Shown here one piece after another: positions 11,193 to 25,810 of a DNA stretch of 64,000 nucleotides. Below the pieces are notes generated by a model that worked only from the letters and a program-made list of their open reading frames with translations, did no database searches and was not told where the DNA came from. The DNA is taken from contig MU394160.1 in NCBI GenBank assembly GCA_022578605.1, positions 1 through 64,000 of the forward strand, in the 5' to 3' direction. Position 1 is the stretch's first letter. Every line of letters begins with the position of its first letter. The DNA is from Camillea tinctor. Lineage: Eukaryota; Ascomycota; Sordariomycetes; Xylariales; Xylariaceae. The translations under genes and the position numbers were made by a program.

Positions 11193-14100
11193 CTAGTTAC
11201 TGAAGTTTGGCAATTGCCACACTTCTATCGCCTTTAGTGGCAGTTCTCTAGTTGTCCCCGTCCATGCTTGGAGTTGCTTATGGTGTTTGGCTATGCCTTG
11301 GAACAGAGAAAACTGTTGTTTCTCCATGTGGATTCTACATATGCTAAAGTTTGGTGTTGTAGACGAATAGTAGCCAACTTGGGTACTCAAACACAAGTTA
11401 CCAGGCCAATGTGGTCTTTTATGATGGATACCAATGTAAATATACAGTCCTTGAGTTGATTATTACAACATATTCTATCATACGTGTCAGCGAAACTTCA
11501 TTTGCTGGCGTGAGATTTGTGCACCTCGATCGGCGATCGCAGAAATGCCTAATAATTGGTCCGTTTGGGTGTCAGCTTTCTCCGCAGATCATCCATCCAA
11601 AGTGACAGATGGAAGTTCAACATGCTGTATGATATCATCACATAAATTATCCATGATTTTATATATACTACTTTATAACTCTTTATCAAAGTATAAGGAG
11701 GGCTGGGGGTTGGAATATCATGAAGGAGAGGCCAGGGAGATGAGGAAACTCCCCGTCCGCTAGTCCCATCGGACTGTGAATATACTGTAAATCTTTCACT
11801 ATTAAGCGAAGCTGAAACTGTAGCTTGATCTCTCCACCCCGCATGTTATTCTGAATAGCGTATTAAGATCGAAAATCGAGGTATGGATCCAGGGGTCCAC
11901 GTAGGTGGCGCATACCAGCTTTCAGCTGACGGTGATTCTTATTAATAACAGAATCATATATATTGAGTGTAGTTACACAAGTTCATAGCGGGCGCTGGTC
12001 CTATAGCTGTCCCCTTTCACCCTCATATTCGACAGTAATTAGCTGAGACCGTCGTCAGCGGCCGATATGAATATCCTTCAAATGCAAGTGAGATATGATT
12101 CGAACGAACCCCCTAGCGATAATTGCCATGTGCAATGCTGTGCAAGGCACGACGTTAACTATTCCACAATGCAGGTTCTGTACAACAGTACAAGGGCTAT
12201 AGTCAATGTCGTTAGTTGACGTGTCAGCGTGTGTGAGAGCCGCACTGTAAAATGATGTCAAGCTCTATATACTAAGACACATGTTTGCGTCGAAGTGAAG
12301 TAATTCTAAGTCTTAGTATATAAATCGTGACATAGCACATTTCAAGTTAGTCCTTATGAAAAGGTTGTCAACATTCGTCGTTTTATAATGTCCAGTTCTG
12401 TTTAAATTCATGAAGACCATGTTCCTAGTATTTATCAGAAAAACATGTTTTTTTGATAACCGGAAAGGGGTAAACCGATTTAGAGTGCTTATATATAACT
12501 ATTTAGCTATGTGAACAGTGAGGTAAGTATTTATGCTACTTGATTTCTAGAATAAATGCAGGTATAAAAACGTTATTAACCCTATTATAACGACAATATC
12601 AAGACTTGATATCAGTAGGTCTTAAGGAAAAGTATTCAACTGGCATCAATATTCAACATCTATAAGTTTCATCATTAGTAGTATATGTTTAGTCTATAAT
12701 GAAAGCCTTCAATCTTCACCTTCTTAATAATCTGTGATTCTAGGGAGTAACATAGGTCGAGTAATATATTTCAGACATTGCTATATCAGCGCCATATTAG
12801 GAGACTATAAAATAAATGCTACTGTATTGTTTGGTACCCCTTTTTATATTATGTGGAGAAGAGAAGCCAATCCGTGAATTATATAACCAGAATCCATAAT
12901 AGGGGTGATATAACATTTAGAAGATATGATGTCCTCTAGATAGTATATTGAGTATATTGCTTTAAAGCTATTTTCAAAATTCATTCATATTATGATTCAT
13001 CATGGGCTTCTTTCATTATGGACATGCAGTTTTTGTTTATGCTCAATACGATCCATACTCGATATGAAGACAAGAACCCTAAAACAGAAAACCCCAAGGG
13101 ACATTTTATGACTGCACTTACGGTAGACTTCCAGGAAAGGGATGTATCAAGCCATATCTATAGCTAGGCCTAACCATCTATGACACATCGGGAGGGTAAT
13201 GAATTAGGAAGAAGGTTCTCTCGTGAGGATCCTAGCTAGCTGATAGCAAACCGCTTCCTAACAGAAGTATCATACGAATACCACTAGTCATTAAAATCAC
13301 GTAACCTCTGAAAGAGCTTTCCTTCTTTTGTTCTTCTTACACCAGGACGGTCTTCTATATCACGCGACCTATCTCTGAAACCTATAGCTTTGCCTAAAAC
13401 TTTTCCTGCAGCCCGGTTTCGGAGCTGGACGAATAGACGCAGTCGATGATGTTTTCTCTAAGCAATGAATCACACTGGGCTTGATAAAGAGCAACGTCAT
13501 CGACACCAAAATGCACAGATGCCTAGAGTCTTATCATGACTCCTTAAGACGTTGGGGTCAACTTGAAGGGTCAAGACCTCCGGTTGGCTAAAGAGGCGCC
13601 GGACTGATAGCTATGATGTCTCGGTCGTCGTTGAGGTGCATAAGCATAATACAACTTCACCGACGGCTATCGAGACCCTTGACGTGAAAGGACAAGAAGG
13701 GTGGAGGCCTCTCTACATGATGTTATGGGGGCTATAGTTATTACGACGTATATAGTGGCAGTAATCGTAGTCGTAAGACTGTGGATTATTGTCGCCAAAT
13801 CACTGGACCAGGCGTCAATTGTCGACGTAGATTGAGTGAGCAGGCACAGCACAGCCACTTCTCAGATATATCAAATTCGTTTGTAAATCAAACCCAGTGT
13901 GCTGACACTGTTGCGCGAAATACTCTCTATGAATCATCGTGATATTGATAATCAAGGACGGACATGGCAAGGGTGTGTACGCAGTGACAATGAGTCGCGG
14001 GATCTAGCTCATCGTCGAAGGCTCAAAAAGCCCCAGCCAGCTTAGTTGATGGCGGGCAATTATTTTGAGAAAAGGACAAATGAGATGCTACAGAAAAGCC

Positions 14101-17100
14101 TTATCTTTGGTTTTCCTCGACAGTTGCACTAGTCTCTCGGGAGGACAAGGAGATGCGGGATCGCATAATGGATGGACGGTGAGCCTTGCAGGAATCCAAA
14201 TGACTGGGAATGAGGCGACTTCGACTAACTGGTACACACGGCTGCATGTGACGCGGCAATAGGAAGAAAAGGCATACAGACAGAACGTCTAACGTCGCCG
14301 GAACTTCAAAATGAAACATGAGCCAATGGACGTGACGTAGAAGTAGCCATGTTCTACCTATTAGGGCATATAGATTTGTGCACTTGGACAAGAGCCGACC
14401 AGTCAGTCTCACCAATGAAAAAAAGAGCTCCATTGCTATTGCGACCCTACCTACGACGGTCAAAGTGCTGTTGCCTACGAAACTTGTAGCGTGAATAGAT
14501 TCATAGGATCTGAAGGGCGTATTTCACATTTGCCGTTCAACAAAATTTAAAAAAGCCGCTGGCTGGGGTTATTGCAAGAAAAATGTCGTTGCAGTCATCG
14601 TCGTCGTAATTAGAAAGCTTGCCTAGTAAACTCCGGGCTTCCGGGGCGTGTGTGTACGGTGGCGATATTTTTTTTTTTTGTTGCTCGGACTTGAGACTTT
14701 GCTTGGCTAGTTTCCCGAAGCGAACAAGCTCTGTTTGAGACCCCGGAGGGCTAGACAGGTAGATGAGAAGAAAAGAGTGAGATAGTGTTGAGAGAGAAAA
14801 AAAATTGAGGCCTCTTCTCCTCCCCCTTTTCCTTAACCTAACCCAGTCCCCCTTTCATGTTTGTTTACGCAAGGGGATTCTAGATGGACTTACGTGTGAG
14901 TCATGAACGATGAAACACGCGGGAGACAATAAGTTAGGTAGGTATCGTTCTGGAGTCTAACTCGTCAGGGTCGTTTATTGTATTTGCGACTAAAACTTCC
15001 GAAAAACCCAGCCGGGGCGAATGATATTGGAAGCCCTATCTGGAAATGTGATAGCCTAGATGGGTGTGTATTTTGTATGTGCGCGCGTACGTGTGTTAGT
15101 ACCTATTAGTGTAGTGTAGTGTAGGTATTTGGTATTTTGGTAATGTACGTGGTGTAATGCAGCGTGTAAGTGTAGTCCTCAACTTTGAGACGCCCCCAAC
15201 AAGGAGATAACTGATATTCTCGCATCTATTGATCACTTTTCAAATCCTACGGCTTTTTCAATTTGTCCGTCAAACGCCGCGGTTCAGCCCCGGGAGAAGG
15301 TCTTTGGCTTGGTATATCCGAACCCCTTACAACTATGGATATAGATGTAAGAACGAATATGCGCGTGCGTGTGGCACTCTCTCAAGATTCCAAAGCAGCA
15401 GCACCCGGGCCACTTTGACACAATGAAGTCCCGCTGGGGTTGGACGGAAGAGGCACGGAGTCGTAGGATAACTATGTATTTGTCACGGAGGACGAAAAAG
15501 TGAATAAGTCGAAGGGGTTGTCGGAAACGGAAGGCTTCCGGAACAAGTGGAGTGGCAACTTGTCGCCTCTAGACTCTCTCTAGCTCTCCGTAATTTTGTA
15601 GTGTAGCGTAGCTTTACCCCGTCTAGTCCCCTCATCACATGTGAGCATGCGAGTGAACGAGCGAAAGGTGGCACAGCCACACCAAAGGAGCGCGCGACTT
15701 CGACTATTCTTCGTCTGGCATTCATCGGTGACACGTCAATCATACATCCCAATCCAGGCTTTTGGGTCGGGATGCTGGCGGTTGAATGCCAATAGAATGA
15801 GGGAGGGTGCATACGTGCATATTTAGCTGGTCTAGGTCTAAGAATGACGTTCGATTCCTGAATACCCTCTTGTCCTGAATTGGTGTGTGCTACCCATTCC
15901 AGGGCGAAAGGCGGATGTATTGGGCGCCAAGCAGCCCTCAGCTACGTACTAAGCTCTGTTTTGATCTCACGATATCCTCTTCCTTACCATATACAGCGAC
16001 GCCCCCCTCAAAATGTTACAGGCACAAGAGCGAAATAGGCAATATTCTATCCTCGCCTCGGTGGGAATCTAGAGAAGGAGAGGAGATGGCCCAGCTGCGG
16101 AGGAACAGGAGAACGATAATGATGCCATAGCCATACGAGCGATTACCCAGCAGACAGCCAATCTGCCGATACCTGCTTGTCACTCAACGATGCGATTTGA
16201 CGAAATTTATCTCGAACCAAACATCTCGCATCCCCGCGAAGTGCGAATGTGAATGTAAAGGAGGGGCAGGTGAGCAAACAGCAAGGATGGTTGGGTCGTT
16301 GAACAGCGAAGCAGAAAGCATAGTCCGATATAGACAATCAATTATTACTTATACCTTTTATCACATCGAGATGTCACCTCCAGCCCTAGTCACGAGTGAC
16401 ATATAACGGACTAACGTGCGGTCGATTCCGCGAGAAATCTGCTAGACCATAAGTAACTGACCTACATTTGTATTGTATTTGTTATGTCTAGTGACCCCAT
16501 TGTTCCCACAACGCCCCTCTCTGTAATGATACTTATTGGTCTCGTCGTCGAATCGTCTCGCCCGCATAGCTTAAAAAAGAATGGGGTTGTTAAATTCAAA
16601 TATATATGGAGCGCCGAATAGAGACGAAGCGTGATGGATCGGTTCGTAAAAAAAAATAATACGCTGATGTTAGCATATGTCCTCTTCATCAGGGTTTTAT
16701 TTCTTCCCCTTTCCTGTCCTGTCACTACTCATGCATGATGCCCCATTGTCAAATTATCACTCGCACTTCTTCTACCCTTTCTTTTGCTCTCCTTCCCCTC
16801 GCAAGGGGTCTGAGGAACATGAGGGGTCATGTCGGAATTTTGTTGAAAATTTTCAGATACAATTTCTGTGCGCTGCCCTACGTCACGCTCAACTGGGCAG
16901 GGTCGGTACCTGTATTCTGCAGGTAAGGCATGAACAAATCCTGGAGAGCTTCAATCGCATGCATAGCCGTGCTTCCTCGAAAGTCGGTGAAGCGGTAGAA
17001 ACGAGGATCGGCTTGTTTATCAGGGCCGGGTTTCTCTTGGTGAGGTCCGTATTTCTGTGATCGAGGGTCGATGGATTGCTTTTTTGTTGACCGTCTTTGT

Positions 17101-20100
17101 CTTTGGAGAAGGAAGCCCAGTGGAGCGGGCGTCAGTCTTACGAGTGGTAGTGGTCAGGATTGCGGGCTTGTTGGGTAAGGGGACAAGGGGGATGGAGCCG
17201 GATGGATTAGAACAATGGCACTAACGCTCCGTCTGGGAGGATCTTGTGGCTCGATGCGTGGTGTCTGCTTCTCGAGACCCAATACCACCCAATCGGCTGG
17301 TGCATAGCTCCATGCAGCCTGAAAGCGAGGCCCCTCGATTGACCATACATCGTGCTGTTTCTCTTCAGCCCACAGACATTGGACATCAGTGCAGCTCGAG
17401 ACCGACCATTGTCTACCGGGCATCAGGGCATAAACACCACACATTACCGTGACATGACGTCCAGTCCAAAATGAGTCACATTGGTGGTGAGCTGACAGAC
17501 AATGTCGGTCTACGAGCGACTTAACTCTTAACCATTCCGTCTCTTTCTTCCTAGTGTAGGTATCAAACAGCAGGGTATCAATGATAGACATGAAAGGGGT
17601 TTCTAGAAAAAATTTTTTCTTCCTGATTATCATTTTTGAAATGAGAGGGTGGATCAACCGTACTCAGACCGGTAGGTGCGGGACAAGGGAGAAGGTCACC
17701 CGAAATAGGGGGGTCCATTTCTATTAGAATAAGATCGGAGGCTATGACCCATCCTAGAATGTCAAGCAAATGGCGCTAAAGGGGACATGGGCTTAAAGTA
17801 GGACACTCCACCGTTGGATTGACCCGTGGTAGTGGATGTAATCTCTAGCGTATCGAGTCGAAGCCGTAGAAAAAAGTTCTGTGCTTGCGGCTTGAACATA
17901 TCTTAGGACAGTTCCGTAAATACTGTATGGGGAAAACAGCCTCAGCTCAAAAAGATAGTTAAAAAAAGGAATGAGACTAATCGCAAGCCCTGCTTGACGG
18001 GAGCTGACACTTGTCAGGCGAGATGTCAGTATGTCTATACTAGAGCTGGAACTGTTTGGAACATATATTGAGGTACAGTTCTGGTTATATGTGATGGTGT
18101 AACTGAGAGATCAGTACATATGACAATTGATATTGAGTGTCTAAATATACGAAACACATACATAACGTTTGTGCTTCAGTCCGAGTAAGTCAAGTATAGG
18201 GTCAGCTTGAAAGATAATATTGATATTGAAAAGAGATCAGCGCTGTTGCTGTCAGATCATTGAAAATATTCATAATCGTCAACAAAATAATGGTAGGTAG
18301 TATATTACTAAACTATCATATGAATACACCAAATAGTATAGAAAAGTCTCATAGCTCCAAGGCGCTAGACTCTGAACTATGGGGAGCTTAGGTAGTAGGT
18401 ATGGTCATAGCTGGTCAGTGAGAGAGTGATAACATTTAAACTTGGACCTGGCCTAGGCTGGCCGGGGCGCAAAGTCCAGACTCTTGACGTAGATCGCAAG
18501 ATCCTAGGTGGGCATAGGCCGTTATTGGACCTGAGATCTATGTAGCATAGCGTATAATATGTACCAAATAAGGCCGAAACAAGGCACTACATAACCTACG
18601 GCTGTAAGACAGACCTCTGTCAGGTCAGGTCTATGAATGATGTGACGAACCAACCAACCATTACACACTACGACTAAATATACACACCGAGATCAGAAGA
18701 TCCTAGTTACAATATTAAAGCCCATATCGTGCAACGTGCAACGAGGGACACCCTCGCCTATGAAGCAACCGAGGGGAACGGAAACCTTGCGATTTGTCGA
18801 TCCTCAAACATTGTCAGTGTATTGGAGGCTGAAAGCCTTGGGGGCCAACCATCACTATGAGTGTCAAGTTAATTCGGCATGAATTATGGTGCACATACAC
18901 ATAGGACCACGCATGCTGCAGTGCAGCTTACCTGCGTCCCCAATTCGTTGTTAGAGCCTCGAGTTCCTTGCATATAACATCTCCCCCCTTTTTGGAGCTA
19001 CCAAGTCCTGCCTATTGATTAAATATTATACATATATTAACCCCGGAAGTAACTAACATCTCATGCCATATTACTGCTGATCCTGCGCTCGATATAACGG
19101 CAGTGCCGTGCGGTGCTCAATAAACCCACAAAGTGACCGAGTTTCAAAAGATGATAGGCCTTCGCTTTACTACAAGGGGAATATGCCCATACCACATTCA
19201 GCAGAAAACGGGAATAGACGCACGAAGTATACGCGGGTTTTTTAGTAGCAACATCACACACCACACATCATTCACGGATAAAGTGATTGGAGAGTGTGGG
19301 AACTGCACAACGGCGACCTCCACGTTTTGTTTTTTGGTTTTCACACTCTTCTCTCAACTAGTGCAACCCATCATCCCCGCCACCTCATACATATGCATGG
19401 GGTTGTGCGGATGACCGTTCCTGAACGAACTATTCTTGGTGGAGTGGTTCGTCTGGCCCGGTCACGGTCACTTACTCCTCCCCTCATTACCTACAGCATT
19501 ACCTACTGTGAACTCTGTCCGAGTTGAAGAAGTGGACCAAGAAGCAGCCAAAGCCGGTGATGGATGGGTCAGGTCAGGCATGCTGCACAACTCAGGCCCT
19601 CTCCCATCTGCGTGGACATCAAGTACGACCTCGCCTTTTTTTTTTTTTCGATCCGTATATCCGGCGAGATCGAAAATGGAAGCGCTCAATGGCACTCTGG
19701 GCTTGTGAATGGTGTGTAAGAACTTACTAGCCTGTATATCCTTTCTTACCACCCACCCACCGGATTGCACACCGGGAGGAATTATGGTCCTGAGCAGAGG
19801 CGGCATCTAGATAGGTAGGTATCTGGAGACAGATAGACATGTGAGCGTGAACAACTTCATCATGAGTGTTTGGGACGGGTGGAATAGACCGATGATGATA
19901 CGCATCCTGATACATATGTACAACATAGTTAGCAAGCCTAGATCCCTCCTGGCTCCCTTGCCTCCGTGCCCATGCCGCATTATACCCCTCTTCTTAGGGC
20001 CGAACGTGACGATATGCTTCTAGAGGCGGGGGTGGAGGAGTAAAAACCGCGCAAGCCTTGTAGACTTTACACAACCGGCTATAGAATGTATTCTTAGGGC

Positions 20101-22794
20101 GATGACGAAAGTACATATGCCTAGGTTAGTCTATTTACTTTTTCACTTACATCAACGATCTCTTTCCCCTCTATTTGCGGGAACTCCCTGTTTTGTTTTC
20201 TTCTATTTGATTCTCGTCTCGTTCATTTCTCATGGTTAACCCTTTAACTGGACGGGCATTCGTATACCATCCGTTCATCCCGACCTATACAGTAATCACA
20301 AGGTCGGATTCATGCTGAGATTCAGCCTGGAACGGCGCAAATAACCAGCCAGGCACCTATTTCTGCTTCGCGTCCTGTCGCAAGCCGCTGGGGTCCAATC
20401 ACTTCCAATATTCACGCACGTAAACCATCCGGGACCGTTGGTTAAACCATAACCATAGGAGTCATCAAAGCTACGCCCGCGCTTGTCTAACAGACACTAT
20501 AACCTACTATCTATTCATACACTCATACATACATTGTGCTGGTTTCAATATTCCTACCCGTAGGACTGGTTCTGGATACGGGTGGTGCTTGTGTTTGCCC
20601 AACCACACCAACAACAAGCAGCGAACGAAGCAGATTGGTGTGACTCTGACCCGTCTTACTCAAGGACTTCATTCCAGTTGACCCTTGCCAATCCCCATTG
20701 GATTCTGTACTTCTGAGGTTTTATGGCATCGCCAATTGTAAGGGAGTTCCCATTAACGTTGGCAATAACCCCAACCCCTTCTGATTTCCGAGCTTGAGCC
20801 TGGTTGTTATCAAGCCTTCCAGGGGGGGCACGGTGGTGATTGTTGAGACTATTCTGCTTATGAAGGATTCCCGATCCCTAGACCTGGAAGAAAAAAATTT
20901 TCTTCTCTTTCATTCTCTTGATACGGGCCGTCCGCATCTCAATCCCTAACATTTGGGCCGACCGAGCAAGATTTGGCTGGCAGGCCTCGTGTTGTGATCC
21001 ATATTCCAATCTCGCTAATTGCCGGACCAAATTTCCTCAGCTCTGGAGCCTCGGCCACGATCCAGGATCATCGAGACCAATCCTAGTAAACTTCCAAGAC
21101 TCCTCCCCCAGAAAACTGTCATTGCAGCACATACCTACACGCCCATACCCGCACAGATCTATATCATACCTACGACTAATTACTCTTTTTGCCTCTTGTC
21201 TTTTGTCTTCTTTTGCCTTCCGGAACAAGGAGTTCCACAATTTGGGAACCTCAAGAGGGAAATATCCTGGAAGACAATATTTGATCGATCAACATCGATT
21301 AACAACACAATAACAATACTTCGCTGAATGACTAATTCACACGAATCTTGTTGGGGCTGTGTATTACACGTTGCGTGTTTTACGCTGGTAATCGACTTTC
21401 ACCATCTCGGATCGAGAGAAAACCGGACCATACAGCATTGAGGATAATCACAAAACTAAAATCATAAAACGATAAAATCATAAAATAAAAAAAGGACACG
21501 ACATGGACAGTTTCTGGTGTTGATCCCATCCCAAGATCACTCAAGCGCTAGAGTCAGCAGCACCTCTGTGGCCGTGGCGGAGAGACTCTAGATATAGAAA
21601 CAAAAGAGCTGCACGACAAAAGCGACCGCAGCAAAGAAAAAGAAGGCAGAGCTGCAAGTGAAGGAGAAAGACGAATTGTTATTCGTGTTTCTCTTTCTTT
21701 TTTTTCTGGAGCCGCCCCGCTGGGAATTACCTACTACCAATACCACTACCGCTACCACTACGACTTATACCTACCTAGGTACATACAATACACATATGAC
21801 GCCAGTCTGAGTAAAGCAGAGAGCAGCGCAACAGCAAGCAAAGTGCGAAGAGGATATTCTTCAAACGTTGTGGCTGAGTGCTCCGTGCTTTTTTAGTACT
21901 TTTAGTGCTTTAGTGCTTTTTCTGCTGGGTACCCCTGGTTGTATCCCTACAACTTACAACATTTTTTTTCTCTTTTCCCCTCCCTTCTCATTCTCTCCTG
22001 CTAACTTCACACCCCCTTGCTCTGTTGGGTATTCTTGGCAAGCCAAGGATTAGGCTGGTCTCTGCGAGACAGGGGGTTTACTCATCCCTGTCATATTGTG
22101 CCCCCCCTCACCCCTACCCTGGTCCCGAATTGCACTAAAAAAAATTTATATTTTTTTTCTCCCCCAATCCTGGTTAGCGAGAAGCACTTCTTGTGTCCCC
22201 AAATATTACGGATGTCAGTCATACATACATAAGTACATCCTCACCTCGCCCAACCTACTTTTGCTTCACCTTTTTCTTCCCTATTTGGCTTTTCGCCATC
22301 CCTCTGACTCAATCGCAACAATTGCACTATATCTCACTCGCTTCTTTTTGGAACAAAACCCGCTTCACGCTGGACCCAGAACAGTCCAGTGGCTTCTAGT
22401 GTTTATTTTTTCTTTTGCACAGAGTTGAGTCGCCCTCGACTTTGATGCCCAATCTCCGGCCTGGGGGATATCAACACCATATCTTGACATGTTCTCACAA
22501 CGAAGACGAACTTCCTCTCCTCTTCCTACCGACCACATACCAAGGTGACAGGTGTCACTACCTCCAGCGTCACGTCACAGGCGCCACACAGGGTGAAAGA
22601 TAGAAAACAAAAGAAAAGAAAACCCAGAAGCAGAATAAGAAAACACCAAAGACCATCACCAGACCACACAACGACAAAAAGGGGAGGGCGAACGAAGAAC
22701 GAAAAGGTTCCGCCGTTGAAATCGAAGAAGATATCAGCCAAAGAAGAGGTTGTCTACACCAAAAAGAGAAGACAACGCAAGAGTTTAGGACAAG
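11193..22794. other. 11.6-kb gene desert
   Basis: No open frame on either strand shows domain, codon-bias or splice evidence. From 11.2 to about 14.5 kb the DNA is AT-leaning and looks like decayed sequence. From about 14.6 kb onward it has the pyrimidine-rich tracts, CTTACCT/ACCTACC motifs and A-runs typical of fungal promoters and long transcribed leaders. The last about 2 kb (20.9-22.8 kb) is especially CT-rich, then turns A-rich just before the start codon at 22795, consistent with a long 5' leader carrying several upstream ATGs. Non-coding transcripts are possible but cannot be shown from sequence. Confidence 0.5.
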
Positions 22795-24027
22795 ATGAGT
22801 TACGGGTCGCCATACGGATCCACGCCTCATCGGGGTGATGGGGCCTACTACTACGACGTGAATAGCCCCTCACCTACGCCGTCACCTCATCACTACCACT
22901 TTTACCCAGCAAAGACCCCCCAGCGACCGGCGACTCGCGCTCACGTTCGCGGTGCTAGCTCCGGCTACAACGACTACCGACCGTCGACGGCCTTCTCCCC
23001 GCGATACACAAGCACCGGCGAGTACGCCACTGGCCCAAGCCCGAAAGTGAGTTCGCGAAAGCAAAGTTTCTCAAAAGGGTCGATTCATTATCCCTCCACT
23101 CCGAAGCGCGACCGCCGTAACTCCTACTCCTACTATCGGGCCTCTCATGGGGACTCCGACGAGGACGAGATCATCGAAGTCGACGGCATCACTTACGTGT
23201 TGCCCGCGCAATCGAGAAGTCATCAAAGACACAGAGACTTTTACTATGCTACTCGTCCGGGACATAACACTGATTACCACTACTACGCGCAGGGCTTTCC
23301 GTCGTACTACGAGAAAGAGAAGACCGAGTTCGCCCGCTACGAGGACTTGCCTCCTCGATCGGCCACCCGTCTAGGCCATCACTCTCACTCTCGTCGTCCA
23401 TCAGGGCCTGTACCCATCCAGCGTCCTGCCACTACCCGTCCTTCTGTTGCCCAGCAGAAGAAGGCTGCCGTCGCCGTTCCCGTTGCGACGGAGGCTGACG
23501 CGAGAAAGCACCGCATCCCCACCGGGTACTCCCTCAAGAACTGGGACCCCACCGAGGAGCCCATCATGCTCCTGGGCAGCGTCTTCGATGCCAACTCCTT
23601 GGGCAAGTGGATCTACGACTGGACCGTCTACCACCATGGACCATCTACCCCCATGGCCGAAATGGCCGGCGAGCTTTGGCTCCTTCTTATCCAACTCTCG
23701 GGCAAGATAAAACGATCCGAGGAAGTTGTACCCCAGGTTAGAGCCCAGGAAAACCGTGAGATGATCGAGGACTTCATTGAGTCTGGCGAGCGCCTGACGG
23801 ACAAGCTCCGAACCTTATTGAAGAGATGCGAAGCCCCCATGCTCAAGGCCAACAAGCGAAAGGAGGCCGCACAGCTTGGCAAGAACTCGGGCATTGAGTT
23901 CGTCGAGACCCTCTTCGGCCGTGAGCGTGAGCTGGAGAAGACGGAGCGCTTCATGCAATCCGTGCGCCTATGGAACCTCCGGTTTGATGCCAACTGTGAG
24001 GACATCCTCAAGAAACCCACCCAATAA
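22795..24027 (+). CDS. Conserved Pezizomycotina protein with low-complexity N-terminus
   Basis: A single exon of 410 codons. The start follows an A-rich leader (GGACAAGATGAG), and codon use is strongly GC3-biased. Residues 1 to about 210 are disordered, rich in Tyr, Ser, Pro, His and Arg (SPSPTPSPHHYHFYP; YYYDVN), with an acidic patch GDSDEDEIIEVDG near residue 120. Residues about 240-405 form a compact, predicted helical domain starting IPTGYSLKNWDPTEEPI and including LGKWIYDWTVYHHGPSTPM, GELWLLLIQLSGKIKRSEE and RLWNLRFDANCEDIL. I recognise the C-terminal part as a domain widely conserved in filamentous ascomycetes but without a described function. Some relatives carry misleading names such as vegetative cell wall protein because of the Pro-rich half. 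There is no signal peptide or membrane segment, so it is probably nuclear or cytosolic. The very large non-coding flanks on both sides are unusual and resemble those of developmental regulators. Confidence 0.92.
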   Translation: MSYGSPYGSTPHRGDGAYYYDVNSPSPTPSPHHYHFYPAKTPQRPATRAHVRGASSGYNDYRPSTAFSPRYTSTGEYATGPSPKVSSRKQSFSKGSIHYPSTPKRDRRNSYSYYRASHGDSDEDEIIEVDGITYVLPAQSRSHQRHRDFYYATRPGHNTDYHYYAQGFPSYYEKEKTEFARYEDLPPRSATRLGHHSHSRRPSGPVPIQRPATTRPSVAQQKKAAVAVPVATEADARKHRIPTGYSLKNWDPTEEPIMLLGSVFDANSLGKWIYDWTVYHHGPSTPMAEMAGELWLLLIQLSGKIKRSEEVVPQVRAQENREMIEDFIESGERLTDKLRTLLKRCEAPMLKANKRKEAAQLGKNSGIEFVETLFGRERELEKTERFMQSVRLWNLRFDANCEDILKKPTQ

Positions 24028-25810
24028 ATGAGACCCAGGATGGAATAGCCCACCCCCTTAACCCCCATCCATGGTATCTCTTAACCTTAACTATTTTTAC
24101 CTTACCTTTCCCATTGCGAAGGATCCCCACCCGCCAGTTCCGGCCTCTGAAGGAATATTTCTTTTATCTATAAACCCAAAATTATCGGATGGCGCGCCCA
24201 TCGTGTACCACTAGGAACTGATTTTTCCCCCGTTCGGGTCATTTGGTCATTCCCGGAGTCGTGCCTCATACCCAGGATGTCCCTTCTCGGAATTTCCTAA
24301 TATTCTTTTTTTTTACTATAACTTGTCATAATACATACCGCCTCGGGGCAAATCTTAACAGCATCACGGGGAGAACGGCTTGGACTTTCCTGTCTCATGT
24401 TTTCATTTTTTTGAAGATACCCCCCTCGTTTCGAGAGAGGAGAGCGCCAACTATTTCCTTATTACCTCACCGCGCAAGCAGTTGAACGAGCACACGAGCG
24501 ATATACCATCTTTGGGATACTATTAGGACATCAAAAGTTGATCTTGTTTTTTGTATACGATCGCCACGGGGGGACAATGGTTTTTTTTCTTTTTCTTTTC
24601 ACGTCACAGCCTGCAGTATTGTGTAATCGGGCTGGTTAATCGTTGAGGCAAAACAGAGCTTTTAATACGGATTTTGTTATTGTTTGCAGGATCAATCACC
24701 AGATATTATGTTTTTTGTTACGTGCAACGGCACGCAGGGGTTGGACATCGCAGGGCGTTTTCGTCAATGAGGTTATTTTATTATTTTTCCACGTCAAATA
24801 TGTATAGAGAGCGTCTCAAGAGCGTTGCGAGTTTTTGGATTCGGGTTTTTACGGGCTGGATATACCCCCTTCATTTTATTTAGTACTAGATGAGAGTAGT
24901 TCTTTTTAAACCAACCAGAGAAAACTTCCCTTCATAAAAAAATTCCTTCGGTTCGACTATCCACATAACGTGACATTTCCCCCAGTGAATGGAATATTCT
25001 GGGACAGAACTAGGTAAAGTAGGTTTGGTAGCATTATGCGCATCATTCGATTACACGTTGATGGCCTGCCTCTCATTACTGACCGGCCAGTGACCAATGC
25101 TCAAGAGCCCATCTTCGACGTCCGTCTTCATGCAAGGCTCCCTCACTTCAACAAGATGTACAGAGGAGTTTTCATATGCCAAGACACGAGGCTGAGGAAT
25201 ATATCGAGCCAGATTGGAGGTTAGCTCGGTAATTTGCACATAACTTCACTTCTAGTGTGACATTGATCATATCACAGCTTTATTTTCTTACAGTATATCC
25301 GCCTTTCCCCCTTATTTAGCTGAGGGATCGTATATACGCCATGAAGCTGACTACTGAGTGTTCTATGTGCTACTACTAATTCGAGACAAGGAAACGAATA
25401 GAATATACCAGGATTAGTAATGTTCCTGGTGCGTTCCTGATCCTGATCCTTGTAGGATACGGTACAGTCAGACGAGAGATTCGAACGCCAAGGCCCAATA
25501 ATTTTCGATATTTTCCCTACCCAACCATTTTTCTTTTTTGGGTACCAATATCATCTTATTTTTTTTGTAAATCAAAACAAACCCTAGCAAGAAAATTTTT
25601 TTTTTTTCAATTCCACAATGGTCAGAGATCATCGTCTTTGAGAAGAGGAAAAGACAATAACAATAACAAAATAACTCTAGTAGTTTACTTCGGCGAGAAG
25701 GCATACATACCTCAGACCTCCCTAGATATGTAACAATTAGAACAATCGCATATCTTTGATACAAACCAATTTCCGGTTTGTCTTCACGGTGGCTGTTTTA
25801 TCGGGAGGGT

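Noticed and set aside
14101..14463. 120-codon open frame on the minus strand, partly hydrophobic
   Set aside because: Composition is not protein-like (mixed Arg/Ser/Leu/Cys), with no start context, intron signals or domain.
17154..17657. 167-codon open frame on the minus strand
   Set aside because: No coding bias, splice partners or similarity that I can recognise; overlapping frames on the other strand look equally random.
20918..21327. Two overlapping plus-strand open frames of 102-131 codons
   Set aside because: Both lie in C/T-rich leader-type DNA; two equally good frames in the same place indicate low-complexity sequence rather than a gene.
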